Of a stretch of 64,000 bases of DNA, positions 23,655 through 35,120 are shown piece after piece. The position numbers and the translations under genes are program-made. Within the stretch, counting starts at the first letter, position 1. Each line of letters begins with the position of its first letter. The stretch comes from Euwallacea fornicatus. Taxonomy: Eukaryota > Arthropoda > Insecta > Coleoptera > Curculionidae. The notes under the pieces were generated by a model that searched no databases, was not told where the DNA came from, and saw nothing but the letters and a program-made list of their open reading frames with translations. Location of the stretch: contig NC_089575.1 of NCBI RefSeq assembly GCF_040115645.1, positions 1,488,001 to 1,552,000 of the forward strand, in the 5' to 3' direction.

Positions 23655-25416
23655 CTAGCTGGGTTTTTTAGTCTTGAATTTGTTAATATGTGAGTATTTA
23701 AACCGTTTCAATTCCTGACGAAAGTACTCCACAGTCTTACGAAGCCCACTGTTCAAATCCACATTTGGTTCCCACCCCAAATATTGTTTAGCTCTAGCAA
23801 TATCTGGCCTCCTTCTTTGAGGATCATCTTCCACTTCACTTACATGAACAACTTTACTGTGCCCCCCTACCAGCTTTTTTATAATTGAGGCAAACTCTGA
23901 TAAAGTCCCTCAATAAATATTACACGTAAAACTATTAAATAAACAGCACTTACCATTAATCGTATGCTCTACAGGATTGCCCAAATTTACAGGTTGTGAA
24001 TAATTTGAATTCATTAAAACCACCAAACCCTCAACTAAATCTGAGACATATTGGAAAGACCTAGTTTGTTCCCCTGAACCATATACCTGTGTCAAATTGT
24101 GATTAGTTTATAGGAGTAACACCATTTATTTTCCCTCTCACTGTAATGACATCATTTTGCAATGCCTGTAAAATAAAGTTAGACACTACTCGTCCATCAT
24201 TCATATGCATTCTAGGCCCATAGGTATTGAAAATGCGAGCCACTCTGACCTGCATATTTTCCTGCTTTGCATAGGCATAGGTGAGTGTCTCAGACACTCG
24301 TTTTCCCTCATCATAGCAGGCTCTAGGCCCTAATAACCATCATAATTAATAGAAAATATTCTCCTTGAATCTTCAGGCAATATACCTATGGGATTGACAT
24401 GTCCCCAATAACTTTCTGGCTGGGGATGAATATCAGGGTCTCCATAAACCTCAGAAGTACTTGCAATTAAGATTTTTGCATTAAGTCTCCTAGCTAAACC
24501 TAAAATCGTTATATTTGAGAATGATTATATAAGACACAATGACGGACCAACCTAATATATTAATTGTTCCTAGAGTATTGGTTTTGATAGTTTTCACAGG
24601 ATTATGCATGTAATGAGGTGGACTTGCAGGGCTTGCTAAATGATAAATCTCATCCACTTCAATAAAAAGAGGGTTTACAATATCGTGATGTATTAGCTCA
24701 AAATTTTCATGACCTATCCAGTGCTCAACATTGCGCTTTCTGCCAGTGAAGAAGTTATCGACTACTATCACTTCATGACCTTCAAGCATAAGTCTATCCA
24801 CCAAATGAGAACCAACAAATCCAGCACCACCCGTAATCTGCAAAGTAAGTTTTTTTAGTAGTTTAGTCTTCTCCTGATATTCACTAAGTAATTTCCATGT
24901 TTAACTCACATATTTTAAACATTAATGGTAAATCTTTAATCTTTCTAAATGTGTTCATGACTGAGCATTTCAAACAAACATTACCCCATTTTAAAGCATT
25001 GTCATAAATATTTAAACATTCTATTAAAAGTCAAATAATTAAACATTTGTATAGGGATTGGTTGTAATTACCAAAATTCTTTTCCTTTTCAAATAATTTA
25101 AAAAATTGACATCAGGGTATGTTTTTGGGACTCTGGCTTCTAATGAAATTATCTTTTCTTCCAGGGCCTCAATTTTTTTGATAGCTTCTTTTAGTAAATA
25201 ATCTGCATGCTCTACATCTTCAGGAAATTTCCAAGAATCTGATTTGGCTTGGGAAATTGCAATATTATCTCTGTTAAGCTGTTTGAGGATTATTATCAGG
25301 AGAGCTGGAACCAAACTACTTATTTAAAATGCATTTGGAACGGTTCAAAATGTTTTACCTATAAACGATAAGCCGGTTAGAACGATGTATTTAAATTTAA
25401 TAGTGATTTGGGTCAT
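23655..25416 (-). CDS. UXS1: UDP-glucuronic acid decarboxylase (UXS1)
   Basis: Seven exons: 25416-25367, 25315-25072, 24837-24552, 24499-24386, 24329-24142, 24086-23954 and 23896-23655, giving 1257 nt and 418 aa. The enzyme makes UDP-xylose from UDP-glucuronate in the Golgi lumen, the xylose donor that starts glycosaminoglycan chains. The N terminus is a type II membrane anchor (LVPALLIIIL) followed by a short stem with a coiled-coil look. The short-chain dehydrogenase core has the NAD loop TGGAGFVGSHL at its start, the substrate segment STSEVYGDPDIHPQ, the YxxxK pair in YDEGKR, and GPRMHMNDGRVVSNF. The C terminus is basic (KTKKPS). The first exon has a weak donor (TC/GTTTAT): the better-looking GTAAAA four codons later leaves the wrong phase and an intron of only 43 nt. 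The gene is head-to-head with TAMM41. Confidence 0.93.
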
Positions 25417-25688
25417 TGCTACACATTTTAGTGTAAAAATTTAACAACCATTTACATTTTTAATCATAGCAGACGATTAAAAAAATAAATATTACCCCTA
25501 ACCTCAAATTTGAACAAATAGGATTTAAAAAATTTGGATAATTCATTTATATGTTATGGGGAACCTTAACTAATTTTATCTTGTTTTATCTAGTAGATTG
25601 AAAAGGGATTAAAAGGTACTTTTTTATCAGAGAGATGATGAATGTTACACCAGTGTTACCATTGACATATTTCAAAGTAAAAACCAAA
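25417..25688. promoter_or_regulatory. Divergent promoter region, UXS1 / TAMM41
   Basis: Only 272 bp lie between the two start codons. The stretch is AT-rich, contains no open frame of note, and must hold both promoters and 5' UTRs. No specific motif was assigned. The frame upstream of the chosen TAMM41 start is open from an ATG at 25636. Confidence 0.5.
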
Positions 25689-26891
25689 ATGGCGGAAAAT
25701 GAATTATCGGTAAGTTTATAGGTTATATTTACATTATTTAATATAAATTAAATTGAATAATTTTATCAATTTATAAATACACATCCCTTTAAACCAACTT
25801 TATTTCAATCAACAATATTTTCTCTTTATGCTCCTCTAAAAATAACAATTCGTAACGTCATAATGTCTCTCACAAAAATTACAATTGTTCCCCCAATTTA
25901 CCAGCGCATTATGGCAAAATTTCCACAAAATTTCACCTTCGGTTTTGCCTACGGATCTGGGGTGAAAAAACAATTTAACAGCGATGGAAAGGAAAATATG
26001 ATAGATCTAATATTTGCGGTTAAAGACCCAATAGCCTGGCATGAAGCAAACTTGCATATGAACTCATCACATTATAGTGGTCTCAAGTATTTCGGTCACG
26101 ATTTCATTAGCCGCTACCAAAGAAACTTCGGAGCAAAAGTGTATTTTAATACTCTGGTGCATATAGATGACTCTTTGGTTAAATATGGTGTTGTGGCAAC
26201 TGAGGACATTATCACAGACTTGCTTGAATGGTCAGACTTGTATTTAGCTGGACGTTTGCATAAGCCTGTGGAGATAATTAAAAAACCTCTTGATAGTGAG
26301 TTGGAAACAGCCCTACAGTTGAACTTGCAATCAGCTGTACATGCAGCACTTTTGACTCTTCCAGAATCTTTCAGTGAATATGAGTTTTATCATTCAATTT
26401 GTAATTTAAGTTACCTAGGGGATTTTCGTATGGTTTTCGGTGAAAATAGAAACAAAGTGGACAATATAGTAAAGGCTCAAATACCAGGATTCAGAAATTT
26501 ATATAAACCCTTTCTTTTACATCTTCATGATTATGTAGATTTTCCTGTATTGAAATTAGATGATAAGAAAACTGCTGGCAACTCTGATTTAGTAGAATAT
26601 TGCGCGCAAGACATAAGTCCCTTGGCAAAGCTTCATCATTTGAACCAACTTCCAAGATGGCCCCAGAAACTGCTGACCAGATATTGGAATAAGGGCAATT
26701 TCAGGCAGGATACAGAGGACGTTTTGCGAGCAATTGCTTATGACCCAGACTGCAGCACTATAGTTAGCCAAAGAATTAATGAGATTGTCTGGAACTCTTC
26801 AGTTAGTCAAAGTTTAAAGAGCATTTTTACAGCAGGGATGGTGAAAAGTATTAAATACAGTAGTAGAAAGATTAAAAAAATGGTTTTGTGA
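25689..26891 (+). CDS. TAMM41: Mitochondrial CDP-diacylglycerol synthase (TAMM41)
   Basis: The core is one long exon ending at 26891. It makes CDP-diacylglycerol from phosphatidate at the inner mitochondrial membrane, the precursor of cardiolipin. The nucleotidyltransferase-like motif FGFAYGSGVKKQ lies near the N terminus, followed by MIDLIFAV, DPIAWHEANL, HYSGLKYFG and FTAGMVKSIKYSSRKIKKM, all characteristic of the Tam41 family. Two N termini are possible. The preferred form has a 7-codon first exon (25689-25709, MAENELS) with a consensus donor, joined in phase to an acceptor inside the long frame at 25905 (335 aa). The other starts at ATG 25863 without splicing (342 aa). The spliced form better matches the spacing before the AYGSG motif in relatives. 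Confidence 0.93.
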
Positions 26892-26951
26892 GTGAACTTA
26901 AACTTTTCTTTTCTCTTTGCAATGACCCGTACTTAATATATTGATCATTTT

Positions 26952-26957
26952 AATAAA
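26952..26957 (+). terminator. Poly(A) signal AATAAA, TAMM41
   Basis: AATAAA 60 nt after the stop at 26891 and only about 50 nt before the next start codon, so this transcript end nearly meets the GPALPP1 promoter. Confidence 0.55.
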
Positions 26958-27007
26958 CTAAAAATGTCTGTTTCTTGTTTATTTGCAGTAGCTAATTAGC
27001 CTGAGCA

Positions 27008-28088
27008 ATGGTGCGTGATTCAGATTCTGTAAGTTTTATTTTAACCTATCTAAAAGTAATTAAAAATTTCCTCTGCAGGACTCTGATCAAGAACCTCGTT
27101 TCTCCAAAACAGTTGCAGAATCGAAATTTATTGGACCAACAATACCTTCACAAATTCATTCTGAAATTAATAAATTAGAAGCTGCAATAGGCCCCCAATT
27201 GTCGCCTAATTTAGTGAAAATTTACGTTGACGAAACTCAGTCATTTGGTCCCAAACTCCCTCCACATTTACTTAACAAAACTGCGCCGCTGTCAGAAACC
27301 ATTGATGCCAGGAATATAGGACCAACTTTACCTCCTCATGTAAGAAAACAATTTGAAAATCAGGATTACTCAGTTGGAGGTTGGGAAAAGCCTGAAGATG
27401 ATGACGATGATGAGTCTTATGGGCCATTGCCACCTGGCATGTCCAAGAAGTCAGCAGTTCACACTGCTTTGGAGGAAAGAGCTCTTCAGATGCGGATTAA
27501 TAATCTTGAACCAGATAAGCAGGAACCAACTAGGGAATCGTGGATGATCGAATTGCCCGAAGCAAAAGCTGCTACTTTCGGTCTTGGACCCCGGCAATTT
27601 AGGAAGAAAGCGGGGCCTGATATGTCTGACAGGTAGTTAAGTGAACAAGAATTATTATATTAAATTGAAATTGTCTGTTTTTAGGTCAGCTTGGACTGAT
27701 ATCCCTGGTGAGAAAAGTAAAGGTAAGAAGGAGGAGAAAAAGTTGGATTTTAAGGCAGAGGCAGAACGAAGAGAATTGGAGAAAAGGGACACTGAATTTG
27801 ATTTGTTATCTAAGAAGCACAAAAGGAAATCGGATAAAAGTTTGGTGGAGTTGCATCAAGAGAAAATTAAAAAGGATAATAATGAGGTAAGGCATGTTGG
27901 AATTTTTGTTTGATATTAACGCAGCACTGTCATTTTAGGGTGCTAGTAGTTCTAAAGAACGCAGACCATTTAACAGAGATTTGGATTTGCAAGTGAATAA
28001 ATTTGATGAGGCCCAGAAAAGGGCGGTTCTCAAAAAAGCGCAACTTTTGGACGATAGATTTTCATCTGGGAAAGCCAAATATTTGTAG
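27008..28088 (+). CDS. GPALPP1: GPALPP motifs-containing protein
   Basis: Four exons: 27008-27028, 27079-27632, 27685-27886 and 27939-28088, giving 308 aa. The family (DUF3752) is nuclear and poorly understood. Several degenerate GPxLPP motifs are visible: IGPTIP, FGPKLPPHL, IGPTLPPHV and YGPLPPGM. They are followed by the conserved ESWMIELPEAK segment, FGLGPRQFRKK, a Trp-containing WTDIPGE and a long charged helix rich in Lys and Glu (RRELEKRDTEFDLLSKKHK). The C terminus ends in a conserved FDEAQKRAVLKKAQLLDDRF block. The first exon holds only seven codons. A single AATAAA at 28135 gives a very short 3' UTR. Function is inferred only from family membership. Confidence 0.92.
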
Positions 28089-28134
28089 ATGGTGAACGGT
28101 TTGATAATAATAAGCATGGATGAAGTTTATGTTA

Positions 28135-28140
28135 AATAAA
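28135..28140 (+). terminator. Poly(A) signal AATAAA, GPALPP1
   Basis: AATAAA 47 nt after the stop codon. The following 28141-28661 stretch is the promoter/5' UTR region of the next gene, with no other feature seen. Confidence 0.55.
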
Positions 28141-28661
28141 AAACAAAAATAACGGTTTTAAATTTGGATTTGGTGTAATTATTTTCGTATTGAATAAGTT
28201 TTGCTTTCTTGGATGTTACACTAACACTAAGAGCATTTAGAATCTAATAGAATGCCCCGAATGCTACAAAAGTGAGTACACATCATACATCTGACATTGA
28301 CGTATTGTCATAACTCGCATTTTTCCACTTTCCTGTTGTGCTGTATCCCTTGTCCACGTCTTTCTGAATTAAAATCAAATATAAATACAAAGAAAAACAC
28401 ACCAGACAAAGACCTTTACATTACAAATAAGCCTCCGCGCTTGTAAAAGATCGCATAAAAATAGCTGTTTATTTTCGTCCAACGTCGTATTCAGAAACCA
28501 CAAGCAAAAAGACAAAGAACATGTTCCTAACCATTTAAACCGTGATTTAGCAGATTTCGAAAGGGAAACTGGTGTTTTTCTCCACAAATGATTAGTTGAT
28601 AACGTGCTGACTTTACGTTCGTTCCCACGAAATTTTGATATATCCTTTTTTTGAACCAAAA

Positions 28662-30631
28662 ATGAAGGTTACAGTGACTACCTTGACTGATTTCATATTT
28701 GTACTTGATGTGTCTGAAGAATTAGAGTTGGAAAACTTTAAGGCCTTCTGTGAAATCGAATCTGGTTTTCCTGCCTCTGAAATCGTCATCGCCTTCAATG
28801 GGATGCCTTTACTCGATAATGGAAAGTCCTTGAAAGACCATGGAATCCGTGATGGAGATGCAGTTATTTTACAACACATGCTTTCCAGGTCACAAACTAA
28901 CTTTGATCAAAATTCTTCAGGTAAGAATAGGACAAAGAGAACTTATTTGCATTTGTTTTGTAAACTGGGTCAACAGTTTCTAGTTTTGACTTCAGCAATA
29001 TCGAAGTTCCAAACAGTATGTCAAACAGGAACACTGATGATGATCCAGTACTCATAAGAGACATGTTCCTGGCTAATCCAGATCAGTTAGCATTGTTGAA
29101 ACAGAACAATCCAAGATTGGCAGATGCTTTACTCAGTGGTAACATTGGTAAGTACATCCAAAGTGTATTGGTAATTTAAAAAATATATTGGTGCTTTAGT
29201 AAAAAAAGTGTGAATTATAACAAAAGCAAATATATAAAATATAGATAATATAAGGCCTAAATTAAAAAAACTTGCCACTTATCTTATATTTTAAAGATTC
29301 ATTTCTTGACATGTGTAACAAATAACTTTGTATCAATATAAATAATGTATTGTAAGTGTTCCCCAATCCAGCTGATAAATCATTTTTTATATTTCAAGAT
29401 ACCTTTGCCTCTGTGCTGAGAGAACAAGTGAGAGCCCGTCAGGAAAGAGAACAACAAAGACTGAGAATGGTGAATGCCGACCCCTTTGACACTGAGGCTC
29501 AACGACTTATAGCTGAGGAGATTAGACAAAAAAATATTGAAGCCAACATGGAGGCGGCAATGGAATACAACCCTGAGTCGTTTGGGACTGTTGTTATGTT
29601 GTATATTAATTGCAGAGTGAATGGATATCCAGTGAAGGCTTTCATTGATTCAGGTTAGTTGTTTTTAAGTTTAATTTATTCTTTTTGAATTATAAATGTG
29701 ACAGGTGCTCAAACTACAATAATGTCCAGTAAATGTGCCGAGAGATGCAATATAATGAGATTGGTGGACACTCGATGGGCAGGTATTGCCAAAGGGGTAG
29801 GGGTACAAAGGATAATAGGTAGAATTCATATGGTACAAATTCAAATTGAAAATGTCTATTTGACAACTAGCTTTTCGGTGCTAGAGGAGCAGCCAATGGA
29901 CATGTTGTTGGGTATTAAATATTTAACATTTAAAGTAATCATTTTGAAGCCCATAATAAATTTAGGTTTGGATATGCTTAAACGGCATCAGTGTTGTATA
30001 GATCTAAAAGCAAATGTTTTGAGAATCGGAACCACTAGTACAGAGACTCCATTTTTGACTGAGAGTGATCTTCCAGAATGTGCGAGGCTCAGCAACGCGT
30101 CCGAAGAGGACATTATCCAAAAATCACATAAAGAAGCTGAAGACAGAGATTTGCAGACTGCAATTAATAATAGCAGGCAAGGTAGGATCTTATTATGTGC
30201 ATTAACTTTGAGAGACGTATTGTTGTCTTGAATTTAAATATTAATTAGAAGTGTTTTATATAGCAAAAACCAAGAAATAGTGCGGAGTTTTTCCTTCGTA
30301 GTGAGATTAGTAAACATTGTCAAAAAACTCAAGAACCCTCCACTGACATGTAATTAATAAAATTATATAAAAAAATTGTTTTTGGACTGTTGATGATTTC
30401 CGAACGCGTTTTTCAGCACCAGTCACGAGTACCAGCACCTCAGCAGCAGCTACACCAAACAGTACACAACCAAATACAATTCTCCCTACCGACAAATTCA
30501 CTGAGAGTGATGTTAATGAGTTGTTAAGACTCGGGTTTACGCGGGATCAAGTTTTCTTCGAATTGCGTAGGTTTAACGGGGACAAGACTCAGGCCACCGC
30601 CGCCCTTTTCGCCAAAAGTCTTAAGTTTTAA
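28662..30631 (+). CDS. rngo: DDI1-type ubiquitin shuttle / retroviral-like aspartic protease
   Basis: Six exons: 28662-28920, 28977-29147, 29399-29653, 29705-29911, 29966-30181 and 30417-30631, giving 440 aa. The product corresponds to Drosophila rings lost (rngo) and human DDI2. An N-terminal ubiquitin-like domain (1-76) is followed by the conserved linker FSNIEVP and the helical segment ending NADPFDTEAQRLIAEEI. The aspartic protease domain has the catalytic Asp in FIDSGAQTTIMS, with DSG/AQ split by an intron, then a GIAKGVG flap-like turn and LLGLDMLKRHQCCID. A C-terminal UBA domain (about 400-440) has LLRLGFTRDQV. The protein links ubiquitinated clients to the proteasome and, in other animals, cleaves Nrf1-type factors. 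The intron 29912-29965 is a stop-free multiple of three. A short Ser/Thr linker precedes the UBA. Confidence 0.95.
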
Positions 30632-31055
30632 GGCTGCTTTATTAGGTAATTATTGTATGTACGGGGTTGTGCTCATGAGATCATTTTCTTTTGCGAAGAT
30701 GTGTAGGAGTTAGATTTTTGTTGGGAAATACCACTGTAAGGTAAGTAGTTGAGGCAATTGTCTCAAAATGCACTTTGAAGCTCGATTTATCCAGGATGAG
30801 CAAATATTAATATTTATACACCATAACATCCTATATTTACCAAAATTCTCTGTTTCAAAGTTTGTCCAACCTGTACATGCGGGAATTTTATTTTAAGAGA
30901 GTTCTCAGGGATTGTTACAATCTTGCCAATTTTATTGGTTTTATAAGAGAATGCCTTCGTGAGCACTGTTAATTAGGCATCTTTTTTAATTCATATCGAC
31001 ATTTTTGTTTGATTTGTATTCACATTGTTGGGGTTTATTTTACTTTATACTTAAC

Positions 31056-31061
31056 AATAAA
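31056..31061 (+). terminator. Poly(A) signal AATAAA, DDI1/rngo
   Basis: AATAAA about 425 nt after the rngo stop codon. It lies 23 nt from the opposing SYF1 signal. Confidence 0.55.
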
Positions 31062-31083
31062 ACACTGAAGACGAATTAAATTC

Positions 31084-31089
31084 TTTATT
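31084..31089 (-). terminator. Poly(A) signal, SYF1/XAB2
   Basis: TTTATT on the plus strand reads AATAAA on the minus strand, five bases beyond the SYF1 stop codon at 31095-31097. The SYF1 3' UTR would be only about 20-30 nt and would run into the end of the rngo transcript. Confidence 0.55.
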
Positions 31090-31094
31090 TTTGC

Positions 31095-34000
31095 TCAGTT
31101 TTCTTGATCTGGCTTTTTCAGACTCCCAAACACCTCCGCTGGAACAGATTGCTGTTCTAAATCCTCTCCTACCTCGTCTTCTTCGTCATCATTGTCAATA
31201 TCGATTTCATCAGGATTAACAACTTTATCCTTCTTGTCTCCTTGTGTCTCACCGCGCACAAACATAATGTTGCCGGGTCTCTGACCAGCGTTCGCAGATC
31301 CTAAAAATATACAACATGAACTTCCGAACTAATTCTGTTATGTGTTGGATTTACCAGCCATTTCTGCAGCTTTTGCCTCCAACAAGCGCATCCCATCTTT
31401 TTCGCCAGGTGCTAAATCAGCAGTTGTTCCAGTTAGAGTTCCAGCTGAGCTCAACATTTGCGCGGACATCATATTCACCTACAGGCAAGAAAAATTATTT
31501 ATCAACGGATTGTATGGATTAATTCTAACCTGAGTGTTGTAAGTGGCTTGCACGCTTCGTTTTATACGCAACATTTCTCTCATAGTGTCTTCATTTCCGT
31601 GTCGAACTTCGAATTCCTTCCAAGTCTGCCAAAACTCTGTGGTAACTCTAGGGTCGCAGATTTGGCTGCAGTGAGCATATATCGCGCGGGCCCTAAAGGA
31701 AAATTTGAGAAAAAGTTACAAGGAGTAAATAAAAGTTTTTTAAAAGGCTATAAAATGTAGTTTTTAGCTGGTATTACAAAAATATTCAAAAATTATGCAC
31801 ATCAAAGCAATTAAACATCAAATGGAAGGGCATCGAACCTCTTTTTAGGAAAACTCAAATAATTTATGCATGGAAGTAGATATGAAAAAAAGAACGAATT
31901 TTTTTTCTGACAGAAACCGTTTTTTAAATCTTTAAATTGGAAGATTAAAATCATAGATAATAAAGTAAATTGAATACTTAAGTTCTTGATTGTGCAGAGA
32001 GATAATAAACATCTTTCTAATGACTTCGTTTTTTAACTACTTACCTATCAATTTCTCCCAGTTTAGTCTCCATGTCTGCAAACCTTAAACACATATCCCT
32101 TGTATCACCTTCAGGCAAGACTTCAATGGCCTTTTCATAAATTTGCCTTGTCTTTGGAATGCCATAAATTTCAGCTGCTTTTTTAATGTAAATATTAAAT
32201 ACTTCCAACATTTCTTTTTCTGGTACCGCCTTGGTCGCCTTCTCATAAACCGCCATTGCGTGTCTCGCCATGCCATGCTCCTCTTCCAATTTCGCGTAGA
32301 GTAAATACAAATGTTTAGCAAATTGCTGAGGACAATGCTCCAAACATTGCTCAAATAAATCTCTGGCCCTTTCAATCTTCGATCCCTCGTACCGCTTTAA
32401 AAACTTTGATAAATACGTGTTCCAAATGTCGTAGACATTAGGCCATTTGAATAAGGAAATTCCCTTTTCGTAAGCTCGAAAAGCTTCTTCGAAGTAATTA
32501 TTTTCCTCCAGGAATACTCCGTAGTTGATGATTATTTGTGGGGTCGCAATCTTCAGGTCAATAATTCGATCATAGACTGCTTTGCAGGACTTGAACGTAC
32601 CGAAACTCTCTTCGAGATCAGCATACATAGACCAGACTTTCAAGGACTTGTACAATCTTGATTGAACAGTTTCAGACTCATCATGATAAGCTACTTTTCT
32701 GGCGGGGAGAACTGTGGCCCGATGCATGAGCTTAAGAGACTCCTCGTAATTCTCATTTCTTCAATTTAAAGTAAAAAATCACGAAATTAATACCTTAACA
32801 AGTCTTACCTGATTTCCATTTCGGTCCATTCGCACCAAACTGAAGCAAGGTCGTCAACCTTAACATACTCGACTTCAGTTCCTTTTTGAAAAATCAATCT
32901 CGCGTCTTCAATTTGGCCATTTTTTTCGTAAAACTTGGCAAACTCCACCCAGAGGGTGTGAAGTTTACCCACTGCAAGTTTAGGCTTGACAGTCTGCACA
33001 GCTTCAGTATAAGTATTAATAATATCATGAGGCTTTCCTGAAATTATTAATTTAGAAAAATAAAATAGACTTCTTTATTAATATGTTACCTTCATACAAT
33101 TGCACTCTCTTATGCCATTGAGAAACATTATGTGGGTTTTGTCGCAGTAACACAGAGTTTAAAAGTAGTAATCTCCTCTCCATCAAATTCTCAAATCTGG
33201 CTAATCGCAGTTCCAAATCAACATTATCATCGTCTGAAGGTTTAGTCAATTTAGATACTTCTTCCATGCGTTTGCTCAAACTCAACTCTTCAAACTGGGC
33301 ATAAGCATCAAACACTTGAGTAAAATCCCTGACAGTGGTGACAGTTTGAATTGCTTCTTCATATATATCTCGGGCCCTGTCAAACAAACCACTCCTCACA
33401 TAATAGTTAGCAAGAGAGTTCCATAGATGACCCAGCTGATCAGTATAACGCCTTAAACCTCCTGCAAGACATTTTTTTTACTTTTCCTCAAAGTAGAGAA
33501 ACACTTCACTTTACCTCGAATAATTGCATCTACATTTAGAGAATGCACCTTATCAGGATTATTAGAAATCAATTCACATAACTCATTCCAGAGCTGATGC
33601 TTGGATTTCCCATTTTGTGACACGAAGTTCTCGTCATTGACAATTTTAGCAAGGACCAATGCTGCTTCATCCAACCTCCCAGCTTCTGTTAGATATTCCA
33701 CATAGTCTTCAGCATTTTCAGGAAATAACTTCATGTATCTCCTAAATACTCGAACGCCCGTTTCCAGGATATTGTGTTTCTTCACAAAGCCCAAATATAG
33801 AGGCCAGATGCGATGGTGCTGGGTGACTGGTAGAGCTCTTAAGGCTCTGTCAAAAACCTTTCGAGTTCGGGTTATTTTGTTTTGGTCTGTTAAGAAGGTG
33901 CAATAATCCATCCAAATTCTATATTGATATAAAAATTACATTATTATTACCATATTCTGTTATGAAGGAAGTTTTATAATACCTAGGCATTTTATGCATA

Positions 34001-34622
34001 AAAACCAACGACCTTTCAAAAGCATTATTAACTTCTTCATATCCGGGGTCAGTAATGCACCTGTTTTTTACTTGTTGTCTTCTGGTTCGCAAATAGTTGT
34101 ACCATAACTTATAAGAACCAGGAAGTTCTTTAAGAGCACGCTCATAGATTAGATTCACACCTTGTTTTGGAGCTTTCTTCTTATGATCTATATATCGGAT
34201 CCAATGTTTGACTGAATAAGGGTTTCTGAGGATTTCTTCTTCGTAGGGTAAATCTTCTTCAGTCTTAAAGATATATTTTTTGTTGTAATTTTAGAGTAGG
34301 GGAAAGCAAAGTAATAGAAGAAAATAATTTATGTGTTTCTCCTATTATATTAACAATGTTACAAATAAAACTAGAGCAATGTCTCTAGTTAAATCAGACA
34401 GCTGCATGTATACAATACTCCGTTTTTTAGTTCTTGAGAAACAAACATAAAATGTGTTTTATTACCAGGACAAGACGGAGACCTTTACATGAATATGATT
34501 GTACACCATATTATTAGGACTATTATTTAAACTTTAATACGTTTTTAGTATTTTGTGATACTTACAAAGATTATATCCAATTGTTTTGCGGTATCACAGG
34601 CACTGGGACCACTAATTGGCAT
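31095..34622 (-). CDS. fand: Pre-mRNA splicing factor SYF1 (XAB2 / fandango)
   Basis: Nine exons: 34622-34566, 34263-33983, 33918-33515, 33461-33090, 33037-32809, 32758-32045, 31692-31530, 31478-31355 and 31300-31095, giving 2550 nt and 849 aa, all in phase. SYF1 is a HAT-repeat scaffold of the NineTeen/Prp19-associated complex in the spliceosome. The first exon encodes 19 residues ending LDIIF; the second begins TEEDLPYEEEI, the family hallmark. HAT helices follow throughout, for example ALKELPGSYKLWYNYL, ALRALPVTQHHRIWPLYL, LWNSLANYYVRSGLFDRA and DLEESFGTFKSCKAVYDRI. The C terminus has the conserved NIMFVRGETQ and PAEVFGSLKK with an acidic run before it. Start choice: the 34622 ATG is the only one that joins in frame to the EEDLPYEEE exon. 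The gene is divergent from TRAPPC4 and tail-to-tail with rngo. Confidence 0.95.
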
Positions 34623-35120
34623 TTTAATGTTAATAAAGGAACAAAGGTATATCAAAAATAAAGGTAAAGATTCTTCGATTATTTCCGCCTTTAAAACAAG
34701 CTTTAAATGCTATTTGAAGCAGTTTTTAACCAATTAAATGTTTAATTAATATATTTGAATAAAAATCCCAAGAAGCACCAAAAAATAAGGTTAAGACGTA
34801 GATCTAAAAGGCAATTGTCGTTTACGTTATTTGGCCGCCTCAATAACACCTATTTTATGTAGACGCCTAAGATAGTTTTGTCTTTTTCTGTACTATGCTT
34901 ATGAGTGAGACAGATACTATTGAACATTTTCGGATCCAAAACTTTGAAAAATCACGCCGCAGAAAAATAACAATGAAATAACAACTGCCGGATTAACTGA
35001 CATTTATTCAATAATATAACCCTTAAAAAACAAATAGCTTTAAGTTATGAAGTAAAGTAATAACTAAAATGTTCATTAAACCAGCGTAAATACGTAAAAC
35101 GCTATTCTCTTTAAACTACA
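34623..35120. promoter_or_regulatory. Divergent promoter region, SYF1 / TRAPPC4
   Basis: 498 bp between two opposed start codons. The only frames are short and shadow-like. It should hold both 5' UTRs; no defined core element was recognised. Confidence 0.45.

Noticed and set aside
25359..25366. AG/GTAAAA as UXS1 first donor
   Set aside because: Wrong phase and a 43-nt intron, shorter than any other in the window.
29399..29965. The retroviral-like protease motif as an integrated retrovirus
   Set aside because: It belongs to the cellular DDI1 protein, with a ubiquitin-like domain before it and a UBA domain after it, in spliced exons.
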